7,212 nucleotides of DNA from Bacteroidales bacterium (GCA_018400545.1 JAGYLT010000115.1:1-7212); one strand, 5' to 3'; numbered from the stretch's first letter, positions 1 to 5,949 are shown. Numbers and translations: made by a program. Notes: generated by a model not told the origin, from the sequence alone.

Positions 1-1126
1 TAAATCCGGTTTTAATCTGGACAATGCCCAGAGCAAGCACAACCAGCAGCACGGAAAATGAAATCACAACCTCGCGCGGGAACAGTTTTACTTTTCCTTT
101 TTCCGGCATCTTATCTGCAAGCCAGGCCGAAGCAATCACGATCAGGCTGATGTATCCGGGAGCCGTCCAGTGGGGCAGGGTCCGGCGAAAGAGGGCAAAA
201 AACAGGAAAAGCAAAATCAGGGGCAGGCTCGTCAGCAGCAGGATTCGTTTATGCTCATTATCTATCGGAAACCTGCCTCTGAACAAAGCGATCAGTGCAA
301 TGATGATAACCACGAAATTTACAGGGTTGTTGTAAAGCACCTGCCCGAACAACTCCTGGAAGAAATAATCGAACCGCAGACCCGACCCGAAAAAGCTCAC
401 ACGCTCACCCTGAAAGGCAAAGCTGATCCACTGGTTTTCGATATTCCAGAAAATAACCGGGCTAAAAATCAACGCACTTATAAGCAAGCCAAGGTACAAC
501 TCACTTCTTCGCAGCCATTCACGATTGTATAAAACGACATATAACCCGACTCCCAGCCACAAAAATACCGATGTATATTTTGAAAGCATGGCCAGACCCA
601 AAGGAACGGAGGCAAAAAACAACACCATGGCGCGCTGCCTGGATATCGGTTTTCCGGGTAAAGCCTGCATCAGCATATACAAACTGATGAGCCAGAAAAA
701 GAGCTGGGGGGTATCGGGCAGGATAAAAATGCCGGCAATCACAAAGCAATAAACGGAAGCATTGTAAAGCATAGCAGCAAAAAAACCTGCCAAAACACCC
801 CGCACAAGTTTAGCAATCCGATAAATAACATAGGTGTTTATGCCACCCAGCACAACAGAGCTGAGGCGGATAAACAATTCATTGTCAAAGGTTAGATTCA
901 GCGAAAAAAGTTGAATGATCAGACCCACCATAGGCGGATGGTCGAAATGGCTGAGATCGGGATACCGGGCATAGGTCCAGTAATAAACTTCATCATTCCC
1001 CAGTTCGAGATACCATGCAACAAAGCCCCTGATCAGCACGGAAGTTGCAATGATTGCAAAGAGCAGCCCGTTAAGAATCCTTTTGTCCGGGAGTTTAATC
1101 TGATCGAATTGAGAACTTGACGGCAT
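1..1126 (-). CDS. GT39/ArnT-like membrane glycosyltransferase, 3' part cut by window edge
   Basis: The reverse strand is open without a stop from an ATG at 1126-1124 to the window edge, giving 375 codons with the C-terminus missing. The product is a polytopic membrane protein of the PMT/ArnT (GT39/GT83-like) class, which transfers a sugar from a polyprenyl-phosphate carrier to an acceptor on the outer face of the inner membrane. Family signs are the first-loop motif NDEVYYW near residues 44-50 (the acidic pair is the expected catalytic site), FDHPPM near 61-66, a second-loop LPDTPQLFFW near 136-145, GLAMLSKYTS near 175-185, and a late LPHWTAPGY. Hydrophobic segments alternate throughout. The start lies 3 nt after the stop of the upstream PHP-like gene, so the two are very probably co-transcribed and translationally coupled. 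An ATG at 1133 overlapping that stop is out of frame and closes after 12 codons. Donor and acceptor cannot be read from sequence; similarity to lipid A aminoarabinose transferase is only at family level. Confidence 0.9.
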   Translation of the reverse strand, partial: MPSSSQFDQIKLPDKRILNGLLFAIIATSVLIRGFVAWYLELGNDEVYYWTYARYPDLSHFDHPPMVGLIIQLFSLNLTFDNELFIRLSSVVLGGINTYVIYRIAKLVRGVLAGFFAAMLYNASVYCFVIAGIFILPDTPQLFFWLISLYMLMQALPGKPISRQRAMVLFFASVPLGLAMLSKYTSVFLWLGVGLYVVLYNREWLRRSELYLGLLISALIFSPVIFWNIENQWISFAFQGERVSFFGSGLRFDYFFQELFGQVLYNNPVNFVVIIIALIALFRGRFPIDNEHKRILLLTSLPLILLFLFFALFRRTLPHWTAPGYISLIVIASAWLADKMPEKGKVKLFPREVVISFSVLLVVLALGIVQIKTGF

Positions 1127-1129
1127 AGA

Positions 1130-2371
1130 TCATCGGTTGTAATAATAACTGGTGCGCCGGTTGATCCTGCCCTTTTTGGGTTTCCTCCGGGCGATGCGCG
1201 ACACAACAAGCATAATAATGATGGCAATGATGAGCGCTACACCCCGCTGAACCCAGGATTTTACGTGGTCGATGGTGGGCAGTTCAGGCTCGGCCAATGT
1301 GTTGCCGCTATACCGGAATACCGGATTGAGGTACAAAATGGTGCCATCGTAAAATGAAATTTCTGTACGGATATAGGTATCCGAAGCTGCAATCGGGTAG
1401 ATTGCCCGGTTTGTATCAGCCATCGTGGATTTGATGATTCCGTTTTGTCCGATAAAGGAAAACAGCTTGGCCCTTTTACTCACTTTCACAAAAAGGGTAT
1501 CGTTAATCACCTGAGCACGGTCCAGTTGCGGAATATGTTTATGATCTTCGGCACGCTGTACAAAATCAGCGCCTTTTTCCATGCCTATATCTGCACCATA
1601 AGCCTTTCCGCTTTTCAAAGCACTGAGCACATCAGAAGCCCGGAGTGACGGCGAATTTATGAACGTACATTTGCGCCCGACCTCGGTGGGATCGTAAATA
1701 TCGTGGGCATCATCATTGGAAAGGATGTAAGCCCTGTGCCCGCTCGACAATGCCACATCCCAGTGTTCGATGGATGATTTAAGCTCGTTGAGCACTTCAA
1801 TCAGGTCGTAGTTTGTTAGGATTTTCATGTCCTCAAAAGTGTGGCCGTTGCGCAGGCTTGGGTGAGCAATGGCCACGATCCGGTTGTTACGGGCCAGAAT
1901 ATTCAGGATATGCTGTTTATGATGCTTGTTTGCAAAAATGGGATAGTCAATCCAGTTTACTTTTTCGGCACCAATGCAAACCTGGTGGGTTTTCTTAATG
2001 CCATATCCATGTTCATAGGTCGGAATATAATTTTCGCTGTCTTCTCCGAAACGGTTAATTTTCATGTAATCGGAAGTCACGATGATATCGTAATCCAGCA
2101 GCCCGTAAATGGTTTGTATGGCTGCATTGGTGTTTTGACGCCCGTCCGTAATGCCCATCCAAACCCGCGATTGAACCTGGAAATTTCCTTTTTGCCATGC
2201 CGTGCTATCCATATCCTGATAGGGATTGTAGATGTTTTCACCACTAAAGGGCTCACTCTTTGGAAATTTATAAATCGGGGCAATGGCATACACCACGAAA
2301 AAAACAATCAGCAGGATCAACAAAATCCAGCCAATGGTTTTTAGTAGAAATTTTATGGTTTTGAATAACAT
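1130..2371 (-). CDS. Membrane-anchored PHP-like protein with degenerate metal site
   Basis: This 413-residue protein has an N-terminal membrane helix (about 13-34), a central PHP-type phosphoesterase-like domain (about 60-265), a predicted beta-rich segment (about 285-355), a C-terminal membrane helix (about 376-393) and a basic tail with RRKPKK. Lysines before helix 1 and the basic tail place both ends in the cytoplasm and the domain in the periplasm. PHP landmarks are YEHGY near 119-123, IAHP at 168-171, IEVLN at 191-195 and SNDDAHD at 218-224. At the first motif, where PHP enzymes have HxH, this protein has Q65-V-Q67. The usual T-D-H is S-D101-Y102. Catalysis is therefore uncertain; it may be inactive, use another metal arrangement, or bind a ligand. 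It is the first gene of an operon with the glycosyltransferase, which suggests a role in the same envelope glycan or lipid pathway. The start was chosen because the signal-anchor begins directly there and a candidate promoter lies about 40 bp upstream. Confidence 0.8.
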   Translation of the reverse strand: MLFKTIKFLLKTIGWILLILLIVFFVVYAIAPIYKFPKSEPFSGENIYNPYQDMDSTAWQKGNFQVQSRVWMGITDGRQNTNAAIQTIYGLLDYDIIVTSDYMKINRFGEDSENYIPTYEHGYGIKKTHQVCIGAEKVNWIDYPIFANKHHKQHILNILARNNRIVAIAHPSLRNGHTFEDMKILTNYDLIEVLNELKSSIEHWDVALSSGHRAYILSNDDAHDIYDPTEVGRKCTFINSPSLRASDVLSALKSGKAYGADIGMEKGADFVQRAEDHKHIPQLDRAQVINDTLFVKVSKRAKLFSFIGQNGIIKSTMADTNRAIYPIAASDTYIRTEISFYDGTILYLNPVFRYSGNTLAEPELPTIDHVKSWVQRGVALIIAIIIMLVVSRIARRKPKKGRINRRTSYYYNR

Positions 2372-2410
2372 ATATCGATTGAGCTAAAATGCATGTAACT
2401 GTAAGCCTGA

Positions 2411-2418
2411 CAAAAGTA
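2411..2418 (-). promoter_or_regulatory. Candidate Bacteroidota -7 box for the PHP/GT39 operon
   Basis: Read on the minus strand, this is TACTTTTG, an exact match to the Bacteroidota TAnnTTTG element. It would leave an untranslated leader of roughly 35 nt before the ATG at 2371. No clear TTG-type -33 element is seen at the expected distance, so the call rests on the -7 box and its position. Confidence 0.4.
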
Positions 2419-2504
2419 ACAATTAAAAGCGATAAACGATTGTGTGCATCATTCAATAAACCTGACAAACGCATTTTGCCAGATGATGATCATTTTCTAA
2501 GCAG

Positions 2505-2552
2505 CTTCCGACTCAACTTCTGTCAAAATAATAACGGATTCTGAGTCGGAAG
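2505..2552. repeat. 11-bp perfect inverted repeat in the divergent promoter region
   Basis: The arm CTTCCGACTCA at 2505-2515 is repeated inverted as TGAGTCGGAAG at 2542-2552, with 26 nt between. The arms match 11 of 11. The element lies between the two divergent promoters and has no T-tract after either arm, so it does not look like an intrinsic terminator. It could be a DNA site for a dimeric regulator or part of a longer upstream transcript; the sequence does not decide. Confidence 0.6.
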
Positions 2553-2663
2553 TTACTGAAAATATCAATGATGTAATAAATCGTAAACCAACCAATGGGG
2601 TGATTTTGTAATCCAGGGCAAACAATTTCGTCTGTTTCAGAAGCAAGTGCTGAAAATATTAGC

Positions 2664-2671
2664 TAATTTTG
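2664..2671 (+). promoter_or_regulatory. Candidate Bacteroidota -7 box for the PspC/LiaF-like operon
   Basis: TAATTTTG matches TAnnTTTG exactly and ends 20 bp before the ATG at 2692, giving a short A/T-rich leader. It overlaps the alternative upstream GTG start at 2647, which argues that 2692 is the real start. A good -33 element is not evident; a weaker TGATTTTG lies further upstream at 2601-2608. Confidence 0.45.
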
Positions 2672-2691
2672 AAAAATTAAATCTATTAACC

Positions 2692-3147
2692 ATGGAACAA
2701 AGAAGAACACTTTTCAGAAGCCGGACTGATTCGGTTATCTCCGGCGTGTCCGGAGGTTTGGGTAAATACTTTGACATCGACCCTGTTATTTTCAGAATCC
2801 TTTTTGTAGTACTCACCTTTTTAGCGGCCGGAGGATTGATTGCCTACATCATCCTCTGGATTGTGATGCCCGAAGAACCATATACACATTTTCAGAAAGA
2901 CACAAACATCAACGACTCAAATAGTATGGAAAACGAAAACACAGATTACAGAAACCGGCCCTACTACAACAAGCCCAAAAACGATGGCGGCCTGGTGGTA
3001 GGTATTATCCTGATCGCCCTCGGCGGTTTATTCCTCATCGACCGGCTGGTGCCCCGCATTAATTTTGGCGACCTCTGGCCGGTAATGCTCATTGTGGTGG
3101 GCGTTATCATCATCGTTTCACAGGTGAAACCCAAAAGCCGCTCTTAG
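2692..3147 (+). CDS. PspC-domain membrane protein with added LiaI/LiaF-like helix pair
   Basis: The product is 151 residues from ATG 2692. Residues about 5-60 form a PspC domain: basic N-terminus, SGVSGGLGKYFDIDP at about 17-31, then a long hydrophobic segment ending in WIVMPEEP. PspC proteins are inner-membrane members of phage-shock-type envelope stress systems. A polar linker rich in N, D, Y and K (about 65-98) leads to a second hydrophobic unit (about 99-143) with GGLFLIDRLVP and FGDLWPVMLIVVG, the two-helix pattern seen in LiaI/LiaF-like proteins. The same pattern begins the next gene, so the two proteins share a module. The frame can be extended to a GTG at 2647, but the added residues do not belong to the PspC family and that start would lie upstream of the candidate promoter. 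The next gene follows after 52 bp with no terminator between. Confidence 0.88.
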   Translation: MEQRRTLFRSRTDSVISGVSGGLGKYFDIDPVIFRILFVVLTFLAAGGLIAYIILWIVMPEEPYTHFQKDTNINDSNSMENENTDYRNRPYYNKPKNDGGLVVGIILIALGGLFLIDRLVPRINFGDLWPVMLIVVGVIIIVSQVKPKSRS

Positions 3148-3199
3148 CGATTTTCCTGCCATTTTAAATATATTTTACTGACCATAAAAACTGAATAAA

Positions 3200-4141
3200 A
3201 TGAGATCAAAAAATGTTTTTTGGGGCGTAATCCTGGTTACAATCGGCGTATTGTTTATTCTGCGAAACATGGGTGTGATTTTCTTTAACTGGTGGTCCAT
3301 CCTGAACTTGTGGCCTGTATTCCTTATCGTGCTGGGCATTTCGCTGTTACCGATTAAGGGATTGGTTCGGATTTTCCTTGCATTTCTGGTCATCGTGCTT
3401 TCGCTGATTTTTATCTCCAACACCTCTTATTTCCGTTACAATCATTGGGAGCCGCACGAATGGTTTTGGTGGGATAATGGAGATAGTTACAGCTATGACT
3501 ACGATGATGAAAATTACGAATGGCGCGATCAGTTCCTGTTTGAAAACTACGATGATGAAATGGAAAATGCCGTTCTGGAACTCGATGCCATTGCAGGTGA
3601 ATTTTATATTGAAGAAAGCACCGACTACCTGCTGGAGTTTAAGCGCGAAGGAAACTTTGGCAACTATTACCTGCACGCCGATAATGAAGGCAGTGTTGTG
3701 GTATTAAAAATCGATATGGATACGTATGTCGAGTCGGGCCCGAAGCTGAAAAACAGTGCCGCTATTTCGCTGCATCCCGATCCGCTTTGGGATATGAAGA
3801 TTGATGCAGGTGCTGCAAAACTCGATTTTGATCTGAGCCCTTTCCGGATCGATCGCATTGATGTAAACAGCGGGGCTTCATCGGTGAGGTTTGTACTGGG
3901 AGATAAAAACAATGAAACAGATTTATTCATCAACTCAGGTGCTGCCGATGTCATCATCGAAGTTCCGCAAACATCAGGCTGCGAGGTTATCACAAATACC
4001 ATTCTTAGCGGAAAAACACTGGACGGGTTTGATAAAATCGAAAGAGGTCTGTACCAATCCGAAAATTTCAATAGCGCAGAAAACACCATCCACATTAGGG
4101 TTGATGCCGCCATTTCCAACCTGAAGGTGGTGAGGTATTAG
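3200..4141 (+). CDS. LiaF-like membrane protein with C-terminal beta-repeat domain
   Basis: The protein has 313 residues. Three hydrophobic segments (about 6-22, 32-51 and 54-74) open it; the first two carry the LiaI/LiaF-like pattern also found in the preceding PspC protein (WGVILVTIGVLFILRN and LWPVFLIVLGISLLP). Then comes a striking acidic-aromatic stretch at about 80-122, rich in D, E, Y and W. The C-terminal half (about 124-313) is a beta-rich domain of the kind found in LiaF and DUF4097-like 'toast-rack' proteins, with recurring units: IDAGAAKLDFDLS near 201, VNSGASSVRFVLG near 222, INSGAADVIIEVP near 244, and a last degenerate unit VDAAISNLKVVRY at the C-terminus. In Firmicutes, LiaF restrains the LiaSR two-component system that senses cell-wall damage; no LiaRS-like partner is in this window, so a sensing or scaffolding role in envelope stress is inference. 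It is probably co-transcribed with the PspC gene. Confidence 0.85.
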   Translation: MRSKNVFWGVILVTIGVLFILRNMGVIFFNWWSILNLWPVFLIVLGISLLPIKGLVRIFLAFLVIVLSLIFISNTSYFRYNHWEPHEWFWWDNGDSYSYDYDDENYEWRDQFLFENYDDEMENAVLELDAIAGEFYIEESTDYLLEFKREGNFGNYYLHADNEGSVVVLKIDMDTYVESGPKLKNSAAISLHPDPLWDMKIDAGAAKLDFDLSPFRIDRIDVNSGASSVRFVLGDKNNETDLFINSGAADVIIEVPQTSGCEVITNTILSGKTLDGFDKIERGLYQSENFNSAENTIHIRVDAAISNLKVVRY

Positions 4142-4195
4142 TATCTTCATCCTCATTTTCTGCCAAAAATGGCAGAAAAATGAGTTGAAAGATAC
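4141..4195 (+). terminator. Long two-part hairpin directly after the LiaF-like gene
   Basis: The hairpin starts on the last base of the TAG stop. Outer stem: GTATCTT (4141-4147) with AAGATAC (4189-4195). A 4x4 internal loop follows. Inner stem: CTCATTTTCTGCCA (4152-4165) with TGGCAGAAAAATGAG (4170-4184), one A bulged, closed by four A residues. It sits where an operon terminator belongs, but only a weak T-rich run follows (TTCTGCAAAATTTC), so it may work as a 3' end or processing and stability structure instead of a classical intrinsic terminator. Confidence 0.6.
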
Positions 4196-4253
4196 TTCTG
4201 CAAAATTTCTAAATTATTTTAAATCAATGAGAAAAATTAAAAATTGTAGTGAC

Positions 4254-4283
4254 TTGTATTTGATGAAAAATTTATAAATTTTG
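4254..4283 (+). promoter_or_regulatory. Weak candidate promoter before the 20-bp inverted repeat
   Basis: A TTG at 4254-4256 is followed after 18 bp by TAAATTTTG (4275-4283), which fits the Bacteroidota -7 box with one extra base in its spacer. It ends 5 bp before the first arm of the inverted repeat at 4289, so a transcript from it would begin at or just inside that arm. Such A/T-rich matches arise easily by chance. Confidence 0.25.
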
Positions 4284-4288
4284 CCTGA

Positions 4289-4361
4289 CAACTTGGGTAA
4301 GCCAAAACATGCTACAAGCTTTAAATGTAAATCCTTTTTTGGTTTTGGCTTGTCCAAGTTG
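4289..4361 (+). repeat. 20-bp inverted repeat with 33-nt loop (possible structured RNA)
   Basis: Arm 1 is 4289-4308 (begins CAACTTGG, ends AAGCCAAAAC). Arm 2 is 4342-4361 (begins GTTTTGGCTT, ends CCAAGTTG). They match 18 of 20 as inverted sequence. In a plus-strand RNA both mismatches would be G.U pairs, so the helix would be an unbroken 20 bp. No T-tract follows, which argues against a plain terminator. It could be a small RNA hairpin, a MITE-like relic or a decayed mobile-element end. Confidence 0.65.
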
Positions 4362-4410
4362 GGATCTACTGCAATTTTTGTGGAAGGTCATACAGAAAAA
4401 CACACAAAAA

Positions 4411-4527
4411 GTCGGCAGTCCACAGTCGCTGAGGCTTTTAGAAGAAATCTTTAATAAAAACTTAATAAATTTCTTTTGCTATCTATTTGCCACAATTACT
4501 GCCTGCTGGATACTGCAGACTGCCAAC
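4411..4527 (-). repeat. 16-bp inverted repeat bounding a 117-bp unit
   Basis: Arm 1 (4411-4426, GTCGGCAGTCCACAGT) and arm 2 (4512-4527, ACTGCAGACTGCCAAC) match 13 of 16 as inverted sequence across an 85-nt interior. On a minus-strand RNA all three mismatches become G.U pairs. A smaller nested pair, AAGAAAT (4442-4448) and ATTTCTT (4469-4475), lies inside. A MITE-like element or an RNA-level structure are both possible. Confidence 0.5.
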
Positions 4528-4594
4528 TATTTAAAAACATATAGTAACCAGCAATGAGAATTTTACCCACAAAAATGGTAGTAGAACCTATTAT

Positions 4595-4987
4595 AATAAG
4601 TTTATTAAAATTTCGGCAATCTTTTCATTGGTTTCATTAATTTTTACTTTGGGTTGTAAGGATAATGAACCGGACGTAAAAGTAGATTGAGCTAAAATTG
4701 AGGTCTTAAAAAGTTACATGGTTGAAAAAGACCTTGATCTTCCTGATTTACTTGATGGTTGGATAGTTCCCCCAAAAATGCAGGCCGATGGTGGTATTTT
4801 AGTTGATGATTACACGATTCCTGATTATTATGTATTTGACATTCGCAGTGTGGATGAATTTAATGAATGGACACGTTTACAGATCAATTACCTTTATATC
4901 GTTGAAGAAAGCTCAGATACTGGTCCGAGTTTATACAATGAAATTGATAATAATATGTTAATGGTTCAACTTCAGGTAGTGTTTTAA
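4595..4987 (+). pseudogene. Decayed rhodanese-like lipoprotein gene
   Basis: A lipoprotein signal is readable from 4595: basic start NKFIK, a hydrophobic core, then the lipobox LGC with its cysteine at 4655-4657, followed by KDNEPD. No ATG is in this frame upstream; the ATGs at 4554 and 4575 are in another frame. An in-frame TGA interrupts at 4688-4690. Beyond it the frame reads LKSYMVEKDLDLPDLLDGWI and then YYVFDIRSVDEFN, the front of a rhodanese domain (IDIR..EF). The expected GHI.GA motif is lost in this frame but appears in the neighbouring frame at 4866-4895 as NGHVYRSIT, followed by AQILVRVYT, like the strand leading to the catalytic cysteine loop. That frame stops at 4959-4961. The cysteine loop and the rest of the domain are missing. 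Lost start, internal stop, frameshift and truncation together make a pseudogene. An 89-residue protein from ATG 4718 is conceivable but would lack export signal and active site. Confidence 0.7.
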
Positions 4988-5031
4988 AAATAAGAGAATA
5001 TAATTAATAACTCAACTAAAAAATTGAAAAA

Positions 5032-5889
5032 ATGAGGGTTCCAACATTTCTGGTAAGCTTAATTATACTGATTAGTGCCATAGGTGTTAAGGCACAGGAC
5101 GTGATTACCGCAAAGGAATTTATGTCCGAATTCAAAAAAGACAAAAGCATTGTAGTGGTTGAATGCAGCACGGAAGATAATTATGAGAAACACATTCCGA
5201 ATGCCGTACTGATTCCGCATAAGTCGCTCTATAAAGAAGGCGATATCGAAGGACTGCTCAAATCCCCCGAAGAACTGGCTGAAATTTTTGGCGAAAATGG
5301 CATCAGCAACGACACCGAAGTGATCCTTTACGATGACGGATCGAGCAAATACAACAGCCGTGTTTACTGGATATTAAAATACATCGGTGCTGAAAATGTA
5401 CGCCTGCTGCACAAAGACATGGAGAAAGAATGGCGAAAGGAAAGACTGCCACTCATCGGAGATGTTTCAAAGGTTAAGCCCACAACTTTTACACCCAATG
5501 TAAACGATGCTATTATTGCCAACATTGACCAGGTTAAAACTGCACTCGCCAGTGACAATGCAATCGTAGTTGACGCCAGGACTCCGGAAGAATTTAACGG
5601 AACCTCCACAAAGCGCGAAAGCAAAGGCCACATCAAGGGAGCCATCAACATCAACTATGAAGAATTCCTCGAAGAAAACGGCAGCTACAAATCAGCTGAT
5701 GAAATCAAAGCTGTGGCTGAAAAACACGGCCTCAGCCCCGATAAAGAAATCATCACCTACTGCATAACCAGCAACCGTGCATGCCCGATTTATGTGGCAC
5801 TCACAGGAGTTGGTTACGATAACGTAAAAGTTTACGACGGCGCATATAACGAATGGATTGCTGATCCTTCGAACCCGCTGGCGAAATAG
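5032..5889 (+). CDS. Exported tandem-domain rhodanese (thiosulfate sulfurtransferase-like)
   Basis: The 285-residue protein has a signal peptide (residues 1 to about 21, ending GVKA-Q) and so probably acts in the periplasm. Two rhodanese domains follow, the standard layout of thiosulfate/3-mercaptopyruvate sulfurtransferases. Domain 1 (about 23-140) contains ECSTEDNYEKHIPNA and, at the cysteine-loop position, YDDGSS, so it has Asp in place of Cys and should be non-catalytic, as usual for this family. Domain 2 (about 160-280) contains VVDARTPEEF, GHIKGAINI and ITYC244ITSNRA, with Cys244 as the predicted persulfide-forming residue. The usual glycine of the Cys-x-x-Gly loop is serine here. The chemistry would be sulfane sulfur transfer to a thiol or cyanide acceptor; the natural donor is unknown. 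The ATG follows an A-rich leader without a Shine-Dalgarno sequence. The decayed rhodanese lies 44 bp upstream and an intrinsic terminator follows at once, so the gene is now probably monocistronic. No clear promoter box is visible next to it. Confidence 0.9.
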   Translation: MRVPTFLVSLIILISAIGVKAQDVITAKEFMSEFKKDKSIVVVECSTEDNYEKHIPNAVLIPHKSLYKEGDIEGLLKSPEELAEIFGENGISNDTEVILYDDGSSKYNSRVYWILKYIGAENVRLLHKDMEKEWRKERLPLIGDVSKVKPTTFTPNVNDAIIANIDQVKTALASDNAIVVDARTPEEFNGTSTKRESKGHIKGAININYEEFLEENGSYKSADEIKAVAEKHGLSPDKEIITYCITSNRACPIYVALTGVGYDNVKVYDGAYNEWIADPSNPLAK

Positions 5890-5910
5890 TTGAAGTTTGT
5901 TGCTTTTACA

Positions 5911-5945
5911 AAAGCCGCTCGAAGAATTTCGAAGCGGCTTTTTTT
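5911..5945 (+). terminator. Intrinsic terminator after the rhodanese gene
   Basis: AAAGCCGCT (5911-5919) pairs with AGCGGCTTT (5933-5941). The stem continues as CGAA with TTCG past one bulged A and closes on a 4-nt loop; a run of seven T (5939-5945) follows. This is a strong Rho-independent terminator 21 bp after the stop codon, and it separates the rhodanese gene from the gene downstream. Confidence 0.88.
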
Positions 5946-5949
5946 GCCC

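Larger units (their letters stand above)
4196..4594. other. A/T-rich gap without a supported gene
   Basis: About 400 bases are visibly richer in A/T than the flanking genes and hold no protein I can support. An 82-codon frame at 4309-4557 lies across both inverted repeats described separately; its first residues are encoded by repeat arm and loop, and its sequence resembles no family I know. What can be supported here is a weak promoter-like pair and two inverted repeats. Confidence 0.6.

Noticed and set aside
170..532. 120-codon plus-strand frame
   Set aside because: It is antisense to the glycosyltransferase, whose frame is continuous and carries family motifs.
1841..2344. 167-codon plus-strand frame antisense to the PHP-like gene
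   Set aside because: The minus-strand frame has clear PHP motifs and two membrane helices; the plus frame has no domain pattern.
2647..2691. GTG start extending the PspC protein by 15 residues
   Set aside because: The candidate promoter box at 2664-2671 lies inside the extension, and the PspC family begins close to the ATG at 2692.
3667..4119. 150-codon minus-strand frame opposite the LiaF-like gene
   Set aside because: It is a shadow of the beta-repeat coding region and resembles no known family.
4309..4557. 82-codon plus-strand frame
   Set aside because: It runs through one arm of the first inverted repeat and all of the second, has no recognisable family pattern and sits in A/T-rich DNA where such frames are expected.
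2378..4698. 14-base exact match (GATTGAGCTAAAAT) near 2378 and near 4685
   Set aside because: One A/T-rich match of this length between two sites in 7 kb can arise by chance, and the surroundings of the two sites do not otherwise match.
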